Origin: Reichenbachiella sp.
GTDB taxonomy: Bacteria > Bacteroidota > Bacteroidia > Cytophagales > Cyclobacteriaceae
Assembly (NCBI RefSeq): GCF_033344935.1
Contig: NZ_JAWPMM010000001.1
Span: 3,024,001 to 3,088,000 of the forward strand
Direction: 5' to 3'
Length of the DNA: 64,000 nucleotides
Part shown: piece by piece, positions 1 to 8,583 of the stretch
Layout of the letters: the number at the start of each line of letters is the position of its first letter
Numbering within the stretch: the first letter of the stretch is position 1
Notes under the pieces: generated by a model
Told to the model about the DNA's origin: nothing
Database searches by the model: none
What the model saw: the letters and a program-made list of their open reading frames with translations, nothing else
Position numbers and translations under genes: made by a program

Positions 1-1221
1 TTTTATCAGTGCCAGTCCTTTCTCCGCAGATTTGTAATGGTAAATCTTCCAAAGCCTGACTGATAATACGCCTGACATAAAAATAAAAGTCATAATAAAT
101 GCCATTAACCAAGAAGTTTTAGCGTATTGCTCTTTTTCTGCTTTTTCTCTTTCATGATCCTGATACTTTGTGAGCAAGGCAATTTTCTCATCCTCTTTCT
201 TTAGCCAAGATTGATTTTGAATCAACGGTAAGGCCATGTCATTAATTAACATGGTATAATGTAAGAGACTATCTGGTTGATTAAGTTTTTCAAATGTCTT
301 CTTTAGTGCCTGATTAGTGATGGCCAATTCATTCATCTCACCCTTTTCACTATTATAAACCAAGCTATGCTTAAAACAATTCCAGGCTTTTTCATACTCC
401 CCTTTTTCATTGTATACTTTACCCAAATTATTATAGGTTATCCAGAGTTGATTGGCACTTGACTTATATGCTAACGATTTTTCAAGAAACTCTTCTGCCG
501 TATGAAAGTCACCTTTCTTCAAATAAACATTCCCCAAATTATTATAGAGTTGCCATGAATGAAAATTGGGATCATGAGTGAAAGGTAATATTTCTTCAAC
601 CTTTTTATACATTTCAATGGCCTGATCAAAATTACCAACTCTTCTTTGTGCAACAGCTATTCCATAATAACTATTCACTAGACCTCCAAAATCTTTTAGG
701 TCTCTATATATATCTACAGATTTCAACAAGAAGTCAACTCCTTCTTCCTCCCTATCTAGCATTTTCAAGGTTTTCCCTACACCATAATTGTAATGACCTC
801 GATCTTGAATGGTTGCATAATCTCCTAAACTAAGGGCTGTCTGAAAATGAATTAGTGCTTGATCATACAATTCACTTTCATAAAAGATCTGTCCAATTTC
901 ATTATGTAACCTCGAAACTCTTAATAAATCCCCCAATTCATTGGCTATTTCAATTGCCAAAAGGTAATCCTTATAAGCTAGCTTATTATCATCCTTTAAA
1001 TAATAAATAAACCCACGGAGGTATAACGATTTAACAGTCAATTCAGACTCATCACCGTCAATATTTTTGAAAACAAATTCTAATGACGTCAGAGCCTTTT
1101 TATAATCACCATCCTTATAAAGAGACATTGCTTTTTCGTACTCATTTGTAGCCTCAATAGTCAGTTCATCGGCACAAGAAAAAAGTACAAATACCAAGAA
1201 GAGTAGTTTTAATATCTTCAT
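1..1221 (-). CDS. TPR-repeat lipoprotein with C-terminal membrane segment (partial, runs off the window)
   Basis: The reading frame is open from an ATG at 1221 to the window edge (407 codons), so the C-terminus is missing. It begins with a lipoprotein signal, MKILKLLFLVFVLFSC, with a lipobox ending at Cys16. A long array of TPR-like repeats follows (repeated patterns of the type YEKAMSLYKDGDYKKAL and LYNNLGNVYLKKGDFHTAEEFL), and then a hydrophobic helix near residues 373-390 just before the edge. This is the usual N-terminal half of Bacteroidota TPR sensors, whose cut-off part is often a histidine kinase or a LuxR-type HTH domain. The output domain cannot be seen here, so function stays open. 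A TATCTTTG element at 1230-1237 on the same strand resembles a -7 box but lies very close to the start. Confidence 0.85.
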   Translation of the reverse strand, partial: MKILKLLFLVFVLFSCADELTIEATNEYEKAMSLYKDGDYKKALTSLEFVFKNIDGDESELTVKSLYLRGFIYYLKDDNKLAYKDYLLAIEIANELGDLLRVSRLHNEIGQIFYESELYDQALIHFQTALSLGDYATIQDRGHYNYGVGKTLKMLDREEEGVDFLLKSVDIYRDLKDFGGLVNSYYGIAVAQRRVGNFDQAIEMYKKVEEILPFTHDPNFHSWQLYNNLGNVYLKKGDFHTAEEFLEKSLAYKSSANQLWITYNNLGKVYNEKGEYEKAWNCFKHSLVYNSEKGEMNELAITNQALKKTFEKLNQPDSLLHYTMLINDMALPLIQNQSWLKKEDEKIALLTKYQDHEREKAEKEQYAKTSWLMAFIMTFIFMSGVLSVRLWKIYHYKSAEKGLALIK

Positions 1222-1292
1222 TTTGATATCAAAGATAGGTAGGGTTAGATTGATTTAGAGGAAGCAATTTTATTTTTGAAACATTTTATTTA

Positions 1293-1454
1293 TCACCCAG
1301 GCCCAGAAGTATTGTGGCCAGATGAGGTTTCACCTTGATTTGTCTTCTCCGGAACCACATTATCATAGATTTCGTCTGCCTGAGCGTCAGCACAAGAGGA
1401 TAATAAAGTACCTGCGAAAATAACTACTAGAAATAATGAACCTAATTTTTTCAT
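1293..1454 (-). CDS. Small predicted lipoprotein (53 aa)
   Basis: A short frame of 53 codons starts with ATG at 1454 and ends with TGA at 1293-1295. The product starts MKKLGSLFLVVIFAGTLLSSC, a clear lipoprotein signal with the lipidated cysteine at residue 21. About 32 residues follow, which are acidic and polar and end in a Ser/Gly/His-rich tail (SSGHNTSGPG). I recognise no family. The signal peptide, sensible codons and placement in a 420-nt gap between two genes on the same strand argue that it is real. The TPR lipoprotein downstream (start 1221) has a similar sequence just after its cysteine (CADE versus CADA). The two may be co-transcribed, with 71 nt between them. Confidence 0.6.
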   Translation of the reverse strand: MKKLGSLFLVVIFAGTLLSSCADAQADEIYDNVVPEKTNQGETSSGHNTSGPG

Positions 1455-1641
1455 AACTGTAATGTTTGGTATAACTGATTAATTTTCAATGCTGCATTTA
1501 GGTCGAAACCAGTCGGAAATTATTGAAATAGTGGTTGAAAAAACCTGTGTAGGTAGGTTAGAAATTAGGTTAGGTCGGTTTACCTTCAGTTTTTTTCTTT
1601 CAATATTTCCTCTTGGTTTCGGCTTAAAATCAAAATTTCAT

Positions 1642-2106
1642 TTAATATCTTGAAGGCGAGGTCGGTACCAATTTCAATTCTAATTGGGTGTAGCTGCTGA
1701 AATTCTTACCAGACAACAGCATATCCTCGTCATCAATTTTATAATACCAATTCACATTTATATCCATCCCATCCTCCTGATACTCCTTTAGTTGAGTCAT
1801 AAGAAGATACAGATAACGTGCAGAACTGGTATTGAAATATTCTAAACTAAGATTGACAGTCAATGACTTTCTTCCATCCGCCAAATAGAAGGCAAGCAGT
1901 TTGTCAACTTTATCATAAAATTCTCTTGGGTCCTCAGGGTGCGATGTCCCTTTGATAAGCAATGTACGGTTGGCCATCTCGAGCGCAACAAAAGGTGTCT
2001 CAGAAGTAGCTTTAATCACATAATTCCTAAACCTTCTTTGATCTACCGTAGTATTCAAATTTTCACTTCTCGGAATTGTGATTATACCCTCCATAGCTAG
2101 ACCCAT
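1642..2106 (-). CDS. SiaC-family (DUF1987) regulatory phosphoprotein
   Basis: The 154-residue product matches the SiaC/DUF1987 family from memory: a short N-terminal beta region, the LLIKGTSHPEDPREFYDKV motif (residues 49-67), and the family's phosphorylation-loop motif YFNTSSAR (90-97), in which Thr93 corresponds to the threonine phosphorylated in Pseudomonas SiaC. In that organism the protein is phosphorylated by SiaB, dephosphorylated by the PP2C phosphatase SiaA, and in its unmodified form activates the diguanylate cyclase SiaD. No SiaA, SiaB or cyclase gene is adjacent here, so this copy is an orphan whose partners must be elsewhere. The start is ambiguous: ATG at 2106, or ATG at 2094 (MEGIITIP), which fits the usual family N-terminus equally well. 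Confidence 0.8.
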   Translation of the reverse strand: MGLAMEGIITIPRSENLNTTVDQRRFRNYVIKATSETPFVALEMANRTLLIKGTSHPEDPREFYDKVDKLLAFYLADGRKSLTVNLSLEYFNTSSARYLYLLMTQLKEYQEDGMDINVNWYYKIDDEDMLLSGKNFSSYTQLELKLVPTSPSRY

Positions 2107-2258
2107 TAATTTTTCGTGTTTAATGATTATTCAATCTCAGTAACAAACTTTAATCGTTCATTACAGGATCAAAAGTATGGATGAAAGCGTTCGAGGACAA
2201 TAGGTACTGATACCCAAATTTCTTATAGGCAAATCACTTAGATTTATAAATTTACCGT

Positions 2259-2909
2259 CTACATGCGCTCTATTCCATGTTTTAAGGCAAATTTGGTTAG
2301 ACCAACTGCATTTTTAACTCCTGTCTTTTGTAGTAGGTTTCTACGATGGGCATCCACTGTACGAATGCTGATGTGAAGTTCATCAGCTATTTCATAATTA
2401 GATTTTTCTTCTACAATTAATTTTAGAACATCCAATTCTCTTGCGGTTAAGAAGTCGATAGGGTTTTCCTTCATTTTTTCTTCTTTTGTCTTAGAGAATT
2501 CAGACATAATCACTTTTGTAATTTCTTTACCGTGATACGCCTCCCCATTGTTTATGGCATCCAGGGCTTCCAATAACACCTTTCTTCCTGCATCTTTAGA
2601 GATATATCCATTGGCACCTGCCTGCAGCATATTTACGATGTGCTGTTCGTCGACATACATACTCATGGCCAACACCTTGGTGTCAATATTTTTTTCTTTA
2701 ATGGCCTTGGTACAGGCAACTCCATCGAGATTTGGCATATTGATATCTATCACAACAATATCCACTGAATGCTCTGATAAATAGTTGAGAGCTTCCACCC
2801 CGTCTGATGCTTCTGAAACTACATGATAATCGGATGATTCTGTAATTATGGCTTTGATACCATCTCTCATGATCTTATGATCATCCACTAATAAAATTTT
2901 AGTACTCAT
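2259..2909 (-). CDS. NarL/FixJ-type response regulator
   Basis: The 216-residue protein has an N-terminal receiver domain (acidic pair Asp9-Asp10, phospho-acceptor Asp55 in VVIDINMP, Lys in the SKDAGRK loop) and a C-terminal LuxR-type helix-turn-helix (LTARELDVLKLIVEEKSNYEIADELHISIRTVDAHRRNLLQKTG). It should act as a transcription factor activated by phosphorylation. The gene lies 2 nt downstream of the histidine kinase at 2912-4345 on the same strand, so the two form a two-component pair. Targets are unknown. The next gene downstream, the SiaC-like protein, is 152 nt away and may belong to the same transcript. Confidence 0.93.
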   Translation of the reverse strand: MSTKILLVDDHKIMRDGIKAIITESSDYHVVSEASDGVEALNYLSEHSVDIVVIDINMPNLDGVACTKAIKEKNIDTKVLAMSMYVDEQHIVNMLQAGANGYISKDAGRKVLLEALDAINNGEAYHGKEITKVIMSEFSKTKEEKMKENPIDFLTARELDVLKLIVEEKSNYEIADELHISIRTVDAHRRNLLQKTGVKNAVGLTKFALKHGIERM

Positions 2910-2911
2910 TG

Positions 2912-4345
2912 TTAGATTGAAATTTCTATGGTTATGATTGATCCTTTGTTTGACTCGAAGTCAATTTTGCCACCTAGGTATGCCACCCGGTTGGCCATAT
3001 TTTTTAGCCCTAAACCAGCCCCTCCTTTAATATCACTGATTTTTTTAAAACCAACACCATCATCTTCTATACTAATGTAAACATAATCAGGATGTCTAAT
3101 AACCTGTATAGTAGCTGTTTTGGCTTGAGCATGCTTTAGAATATTGTTTACGCCTTCCTGACAAATTCTATAAATATTAGTTTCGAATTCCTCTTCAAAA
3201 CGTTCATCAATATCATTGTGAAAAAAAATGAATTTCACATCTGATGACCGGTCCACCTGACTGATCATTGTTTCGAGAGCAGGAATCAAACCGTAATCGA
3301 CGAGCGCAGGTGGCATGAGATCATGAGAAATAGTCCTACTCTCCTGAATAGCCCCAGCCACCAAATCAGAAACACTCTTGACTCTGTCCTCAAAATCGGC
3401 GCCCTTATTTAACTCCAAAAGTGTATCAAGCTCCAGACGTGCTACTGAAAGTGTTTGCCCTAAACTATCATGTATTTCAGAAGCAATTCTTTTTCGTTCA
3501 CTGTCTTTAGCTTTAATCATAGCTCTGATTCTTAAAAGCTCTGCCATTTTCTCCTTATGCACATTTTTTACTACACCAATAACTCTCTCCGCTATTCCAT
3601 CAGCAGTCGCATGAAGTACACCTTCAATTCTCAACCAATAATAATCTTCATTGGTATTCTTAAACTGAAAATCAATGGTAAACTTTTCATTCGGTTGTTT
3701 ATTCATCATCAGTCTATCCTCCAAACTTACCCTGTCCGATGGGTGAATTCTATCCAGAAAAAAATTTGGACTATTCCCCATTTCTTCTTTCTGATAGCCA
3801 AATACTTTATAAACCGCACCAAACCATAAAATTCTTTTCTTAGCTACCGAATAATCCCACGTAACTTCATCCAATGATTCTAGTACAGATGCATTGAATT
3901 CACTTAAACTTTCTCGCTCTTTAATCACTCTACTTTTCTCGAGTTCAACCGACAATCGTTGGCCGACCACATGAACCAAAGAATAGTTTTCTATACTAAA
4001 ATCCTCCAATTTTAGTACAGGCAGTATAATCAATGCAATCACCTTTGAATGGCTATCCAAACATGGAAATACATAGTAATCAGTGCCAGGAACAATATTA
4101 ATCAACCTTGTATCTCGGAAGACATTGGAGGGTTTAAGCGTAGGTTCCGTAATAGATGATACTTCACCGTATAATTTCTCATTATATATCGACTGACCTT
4201 CATTGGAAACTTTTCCCTTAGACAAAAGACGCTCTATTGTTAGTTCTGATTCTCCAACACTTAGGATCGCAGCATTTTTCACATGAAGTAAATCACTGAT
4301 GACCTTCAAAGTCTTGTCGTATATAAGATCTATGCTACCGCTCAC
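2912..4345 (-). CDS. Cytoplasmic GAF-PAS sensor histidine kinase (HisKA_3 type)
   Basis: The 477-residue protein has no signal peptide or membrane segment, so it should be cytosolic. An N-terminal GAF-like region (about 1-140) is followed by a PAS domain (about 150-265, with the PAC-like tail FKNTNEDYYWLRIEGVLHATADGIAERVIGVVKNV). A HisKA_3 dimerisation helix comes next, with the phospho-acceptor His292 (SERKRIASEIHDSLGQ), and then a HATPase_c domain (N box ICQEGVNNILKHA, G box EDDGVGF, GAGLGLKNM). This architecture pairs with NarL-type regulators, and one is encoded 2 nt downstream. The start codon is GTG at 4345; an in-frame TAA 9 nt upstream rules out a longer form. The ligand cannot be predicted. 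Confidence 0.92.
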   Translation of the reverse strand: MSGSIDLIYDKTLKVISDLLHVKNAAILSVGESELTIERLLSKGKVSNEGQSIYNEKLYGEVSSITEPTLKPSNVFRDTRLINIVPGTDYYVFPCLDSHSKVIALIILPVLKLEDFSIENYSLVHVVGQRLSVELEKSRVIKERESLSEFNASVLESLDEVTWDYSVAKKRILWFGAVYKVFGYQKEEMGNSPNFFLDRIHPSDRVSLEDRLMMNKQPNEKFTIDFQFKNTNEDYYWLRIEGVLHATADGIAERVIGVVKNVHKEKMAELLRIRAMIKAKDSERKRIASEIHDSLGQTLSVARLELDTLLELNKGADFEDRVKSVSDLVAGAIQESRTISHDLMPPALVDYGLIPALETMISQVDRSSDVKFIFFHNDIDERFEEEFETNIYRICQEGVNNILKHAQAKTATIQVIRHPDYVYISIEDDGVGFKKISDIKGGAGLGLKNMANRVAYLGGKIDFESNKGSIITIEISI

Positions 4346-4574
4346 TTTTCTTTAATTGAAAGAAAGAATCATACTGCGAAAAAAGTCGAAAAACTAATGA
4401 AAAAGGAAGTAGTAAAAGGCTGCAAGCTGGTCATCTGGTCTCAAAAGGCTGATTTTTAATTTGAAGCAGAAATTAGCAAAAACCAAAATACTTATTAAGT
4501 GATCTGTGGAATTTATTCACAGAAACTTTGGTTCAAGTTTTAAAAATTCTTTCCATTCTCTCTCTTTATTACTC

Positions 4575-4582
4575 TAATTTCG
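4575..4582 (+). promoter_or_regulatory. Candidate -7 element for hrpB
   Basis: TAATTTCG matches the Bacteroidota -7 box (TAnnTTTG) except for one base. Initiation would be expected near 4590, giving a leader of under 20 nt before the TTG start at 4607. No clear -33 box is visible, so this is only suggestive. It does argue against translation starting further upstream. Confidence 0.35.
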
Positions 4583-4606
4583 CAGCTGACCAAGAAAATA
4601 TTCGCC

Positions 4607-7105
4607 TTGTCATTCGATTTTAAAAACATAGACTTACCCATTGTTGAATCTGTAGAGGAGATTCGCAATAATTTCTCAACACATAATACTCAAATAGTAA
4701 ATGCGCCACCTGGTGCAGGAAAGAGCACTTTGCTACCGCTAACTTTTCTTGACCAACCTTTGTTGAATGGGCAAAAAATAATGATGCTTGAACCCAGGCG
4801 ATTAGCGGCAAGAACTGTTGCTACTCGAATGGCCGAATTGCTGGGTGAGAAAATTGGACAAACCGTCGGATATCGCATACGATTCGAAAACAAAGTCTCT
4901 GATCAAACGCAAATAGAAGTACTCACAGAAGGCATTCTCACTCGCATGATTCATAGCGACAACTCTTTAGAGGGAGTAGGCGTGGTTATATTTGATGAAT
5001 TTCATGAGCGTAGTATTCATGCCGATGTTGCATTGGCATTGTGTCGGGAAGCTCAACAGGTACTGAGACCTGATTTAAAAATACTCATCATGTCTGCGAC
5101 ACTAGACATGCCACAACTAAGCAGTATGCTACAATGTCCAGTGGTAAAAAGTGAAGGGCGACAATATCCTGTTGATGTAAAATATACTGGCGACACAGAC
5201 ATGACGTTACTTCCTGAATTAACTGCTAGAGTTATCACTCAGGCTGTCAAAGAGAATGAGGGTGACGTGTTAGCCTTCTTTCCTGGTCAAGGAGAAATTA
5301 GAAAATGTGAAGAAATACTAAGAGGTAGACTCAAAGGTTTTGCTATTCACCCACTCTACGGCCAACTGCCGCATGGTAAGCAGATGGCAGCCATTATGCC
5401 AAACAGAAATGGCAAGCGAAAAGTAGTCCTAGCTACTTCAATCGCTGAAACCAGTTTAACCATAGAAGGAATCAAAATCGTAGTAGACACGGGATTCGGA
5501 CGAACATCAAAGTTTGACCCAAAATCAGGTCTCTCTCGTTTACATACCATTCAAATATCTAAAGACTCAGCTGATCAGCGTGCCGGCCGAGCCGGACGTT
5601 TGAGTGCTGGAGCTTGTTATCGAATGTGGTCCAAAGCAACTCAAGACCGACTGGAACTACATGCCTCCCCTGAAATATTAGAAGTGGATCTTTCGTCTTT
5701 GGCTCTAGACTTAGCCAAGTGGGGTATTTTGGATCCAAATCAACTGACTTGGCTCACGCCACCTCCATCAGGCACCATGCAGCGCGCATTAGCTTCATTG
5801 CATGAACTACATGCGCTCACCAATGGTCGAATCACTCCCCATGGTGAAAGGATGCATGCACTCCCCTGTCATCCCAGAATAGCTCATATGCTAATCGAGG
5901 CCGAAGAACAAGAGCTTTTAAGTCTAGCTACCGATATTGCTGCTCTCATTGAAGAAAGAGATCCCATGGGACCTGAAGCAGGCATTGATATCAACGAAAG
6001 AATTATCGTGCTGCGTCGTCTTCGATCGGAAAATAGGCTGAGTAGAAAGTTCAGTAGAATTGAAAAAATTGCCGAATCCTATCGTAGAATGTTTGACCTG
6101 CAAGAAGTGGATAATTCTCCAGTCGATCCCTATGAAACTGGCCTTCTATTGGCACAAGCCTACCCTGAGCGAATCGCCTTTGCCAGACCTGGAAACAATG
6201 CTCAATTCAAGTTGTCCAATGGCAAAATTGCCATGGCAGGACATCGGGATGATCTCGCACACGAATCCTGGCTGGCCATTGCACACATGGACGCCAGAGA
6301 AGGCATGGGGAAAATATTCATGGCATCCCCGCTGAACCCTAAGGATTTGGCTCCAATGGTCAAAAGCTTGGAAGTCATTAAGTGGGATACTAAGGATGGT
6401 GGCTTGATTGCGAATAAAGAATTGAGAATTGGTAGTATTGTTCTTCAATCTGTACCCCTACCGGATCCTGATACTGAACATTTAGAACAAGCCATATGTG
6501 ATGCAGTGAAGTCTGAAGGTCAGCACTTGCTCAACTGGGATGATGATGTGATTCAGTGGCAAAACAGAATACTTAGCCTTAGACGTTGGAATCCACAAGG
6601 TCATTGGCCAGATGTTAGCCAAGCGTACTTACTTTCAACAAATGAAGAATGGCTAAAACCCTATTTGAATAAAATCAAAAGGCCTGAAGACTTAAAGAAA
6701 ATCAACCTTAAAGAAGTACTCCATTATCATCTACCTATGGACCAACAAAGTCAATTGGATCAATTGGCCCCTGAAAGAATTGAAGTGCCTAGTGGATCGA
6801 ATATCAAAATTCAATATTTCCTTGATGGCGCCCCACCTGTTTTGGCCGTCAGATTGCAAGAACTCTTCGGACTTTTGGAAACACCAAAAGTGAACAACGG
6901 CTCTATTCCGTTATTGATTCACTTATTGTCTCCTGGGTTTAAACCTGTGCAAGTCACATCTGACTTGAAGAGCTTTTGGTCAGATGCCTATTTCGAGGTA
7001 CGTAAAGAATTGAAGAGACGATATCCAAAACATGCCTGGCCTGAGAATCCGTTGGAAGCAAAAGCCATCAGCGGTGTCGATCATTCTAAAAAGAAAAAAC
7101 CCTGA
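4607..7105 (+). CDS. hrpB: ATP-dependent DExH helicase HrpB
   Basis: The 832-residue protein has the full DEAH/HrpB layout: Walker A PPGAGKST (residues 34-41), DEFH box at 130-133 (FDEFHERS), SAT motif (IMSATLD), motif VI QRAGRAGR, helicase-associated domains, and the HrpB-specific C-terminal domain ending about 20 residues before the stop. HrpB proteins are typically a little over 800 residues, so this copy is full length. The start is TTG at 4607: the first in-frame ATG lies around codon 59, past the Walker A motif, and so cannot be the true start. Its RNA substrate in bacteria is poorly defined. The gene stands alone on this strand, divergent from the histidine kinase and convergent with moeZ. 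Confidence 0.95.
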   Translation: MSFDFKNIDLPIVESVEEIRNNFSTHNTQIVNAPPGAGKSTLLPLTFLDQPLLNGQKIMMLEPRRLAARTVATRMAELLGEKIGQTVGYRIRFENKVSDQTQIEVLTEGILTRMIHSDNSLEGVGVVIFDEFHERSIHADVALALCREAQQVLRPDLKILIMSATLDMPQLSSMLQCPVVKSEGRQYPVDVKYTGDTDMTLLPELTARVITQAVKENEGDVLAFFPGQGEIRKCEEILRGRLKGFAIHPLYGQLPHGKQMAAIMPNRNGKRKVVLATSIAETSLTIEGIKIVVDTGFGRTSKFDPKSGLSRLHTIQISKDSADQRAGRAGRLSAGACYRMWSKATQDRLELHASPEILEVDLSSLALDLAKWGILDPNQLTWLTPPPSGTMQRALASLHELHALTNGRITPHGERMHALPCHPRIAHMLIEAEEQELLSLATDIAALIEERDPMGPEAGIDINERIIVLRRLRSENRLSRKFSRIEKIAESYRRMFDLQEVDNSPVDPYETGLLLAQAYPERIAFARPGNNAQFKLSNGKIAMAGHRDDLAHESWLAIAHMDAREGMGKIFMASPLNPKDLAPMVKSLEVIKWDTKDGGLIANKELRIGSIVLQSVPLPDPDTEHLEQAICDAVKSEGQHLLNWDDDVIQWQNRILSLRRWNPQGHWPDVSQAYLLSTNEEWLKPYLNKIKRPEDLKKINLKEVLHYHLPMDQQSQLDQLAPERIEVPSGSNIKIQYFLDGAPPVLAVRLQELFGLLETPKVNNGSIPLLIHLLSPGFKPVQVTSDLKSFWSDAYFEVRKELKRRYPKHAWPENPLEAKAISGVDHSKKKKP

Positions 7106-7120
7106 CTATGTCAGGGTTTT
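7095..7120. terminator. Bidirectional rho-independent terminator between hrpB and moeZ
   Basis: A 7-bp perfect stem (CCCTGAC 7100-7106, GTCAGGG 7110-7116) with a 3-nt loop has a T run on the plus side and an A run on the other, so it can stop transcription both ways. The hrpB stop codon (7103-7105) lies inside the left arm. The convergent moeZ gene ends at 7148. Confidence 0.85.
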
Positions 7121-7147
7121 CCTTGTTTAATATTTACTAAAAATTTC

Positions 7148-8287
7148 TTAGTACTTGGCCATCTCCGGATCCAATTCTTCGGCCCAAGCCAAAATACCCC
7201 CTTTGAGATTGTATAGGTTTTTGAACCCTAATTTCTCGAGTTCAACAATGGCATCAGCACTTCGCTTGCCACTACGACAATGAACCACCACATCCACATC
7301 AGAACGGATTTCATTCACGTGGTCTGAAATCTCACCCAAAGGAATCAATTTGCCTTCTAGGTTGGCAATGTCATATTCATAGCCTTCACGGACATCTATG
7401 AGCTGAAAATCCTTCTTAGTTGCCTTCCATTGACTCAATTCTTCTACCGTGATTTCTTTGACTACTTTCTCTTCTTCTTTGTCTCCTATTCCACAGAAAA
7501 TTTCATAGTCAATCAATTCCGTTACTGCAGGCGTGTTCTTATTCTTATGAATTTTCATTACACGTGTCTCAAACGAGAGTGCATCAAACAAAAACAATCG
7601 ACCGGCCAATGGGTCGCCAACACCGCTCACTACCTTCAGTACTTCATTCGCTTGCAACGATCCGATAATGCCTGGTAACACACCTATCACACCACCTTCT
7701 GCACAACTAGGTACTAATCCTGGTGGTGGTGGAGTTGGGAATAGGTCTCTATAATGCGGACCATACTCACCATCTGCTTTTTTATAATTGAACACAGATA
7801 CTTGACCTTCGAACCTGAAGATTGAAGCATACACATTCACTTTATCCAAGATCACACAAGCATCGTTCACTAAATATCTTGTTGGGAAATTATCCGTACC
7901 ATCTGCCACCACATCGTAATCCTTAACAATATCTAAGGCATTCTCAGAAGTAAGCATGGTGTTGTGCACAGTGAAATTGACATGCGGATTTAGCTTCTCT
8001 AAACGAGCTTTCGCTGCCTCTGACTTGGGTTTGCCTACATCATCAACAGTAAACAAGACCTGCCGTTGCAAGTTGCTATCGTCCACCACATCAAAATCCA
8101 GGATACCAATATTACCAACTCCTGCAGCTGTTAGATAAAGGAGCAAGGGACTTCCCAATCCTCCAGTACCCACTACCAGAACTTTGGCCTCTTTGAGACG
8201 CCTCTGCCCTTCTATATTGAACTCCGGTATAATCAAATGACGGCTATACCGTTCGAGTTCTTCTTTTGAAAAATTCACTTCTGCCAT
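7148..8287 (-). CDS. moeZ: MoeZ-like E1 enzyme: ThiF/MoeB adenylyltransferase fused to rhodanese
   Basis: The 379-residue protein joins a ThiF/MoeB adenylation domain (GTGGLGSPLLLYL nucleotide loop, DFDVVDDSNLQRQ, SCAEGG with the conserved cysteine) to a C-terminal rhodanese domain (about 280-375, active loop CRSGKRS). The domain order and the sequences PPPPGLVPSCAEGG and ELIDYEIFCG resemble mycobacterial MoeZ. The two zinc-binding CxxC pairs of classical MoeB are absent: GPHYRDLF stands where MoeB has GPCYRCLF. MoeZ activates the C-terminal glycine of a sulfur carrier by adenylation and then loads sulfur through the rhodanese domain. Here the carrier would be the CysO-like protein encoded 10 nt upstream. 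It is the last gene of the cysM-mec-cysO-moeZ operon, before the terminator at 7095-7120. Confidence 0.9.
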   Translation of the reverse strand: MAEVNFSKEELERYSRHLIIPEFNIEGQRRLKEAKVLVVGTGGLGSPLLLYLTAAGVGNIGILDFDVVDDSNLQRQVLFTVDDVGKPKSEAAKARLEKLNPHVNFTVHNTMLTSENALDIVKDYDVVADGTDNFPTRYLVNDACVILDKVNVYASIFRFEGQVSVFNYKKADGEYGPHYRDLFPTPPPPGLVPSCAEGGVIGVLPGIIGSLQANEVLKVVSGVGDPLAGRLFLFDALSFETRVMKIHKNKNTPAVTELIDYEIFCGIGDKEEEKVVKEITVEELSQWKATKKDFQLIDVREGYEYDIANLEGKLIPLGEISDHVNEIRSDVDVVVHCRSGKRSADAIVELEKLGFKNLYNLKGGILAWAEELDPEMAKY

Positions 8288-8297
8288 GGTTATGGAT

Positions 8298-8576
8298 TTA
8301 TTGGATTCCTCCTGCTATAGCAGGAATAATGCTAATTACCGAACTGCTGTCTACCTTGGTATTTTCGTTTTCCAAAGCATTGATATCTTCGTCTCCTACA
8401 TAGATTCTGATGAATTGACGGATCTTGCCTTCCCCATCAAAAATGTGTTTGTTCAAATCAGGAAACTGCTTAGCCAAATCTTCAACAGACTGCTGAACAG
8501 TAGATCCGTTTGACTCTACTGAAGCCTGATTATTTGTAAATTTTCTTAAGGGTGTTGGTATAATAATATTTGCCAT
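8298..8576 (-). CDS. cysO: CysO/MoaD-like ubiquitin-fold sulfur carrier protein with GGIQ tail
   Basis: The 92-residue protein has the MoaD/ThiS beta-grasp pattern (IIIPTPLRKFTNNQASVES, FIRIYVGDEDINALENENTKVDSSSVISIIPAIAGG). The segment IIPAIAGG is very close to the end of mycobacterial CysO. In this family the terminal glycine of Gly-Gly is converted to a thiocarboxylate that donates sulfur to CysM. Here the frame continues for two more residues, Ile-Gln, before TAA, so the glycine is not free in the primary product and would need trimming. The JAMM peptidase encoded 7 nt upstream is the obvious candidate. Operon position between mec and moeZ supports the assignment. Confidence 0.9.
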   Translation of the reverse strand: MANIIIPTPLRKFTNNQASVESNGSTVQQSVEDLAKQFPDLNKHIFDGEGKIRQFIRIYVGDEDINALENENTKVDSSSVISIIPAIAGGIQ

Positions 8577-8583
8577 GATGCTA

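Noticed and set aside
648-833. 61-codon plus-strand frame
   Set aside because: It lies antisense within the TPR lipoprotein reading frame, whose TPR pattern is clear.
1550-1583. Repeated TAGGTTAG-like words upstream of the small lipoprotein
   Set aside because: Too short and irregular to distinguish from chance in a biased sequence.
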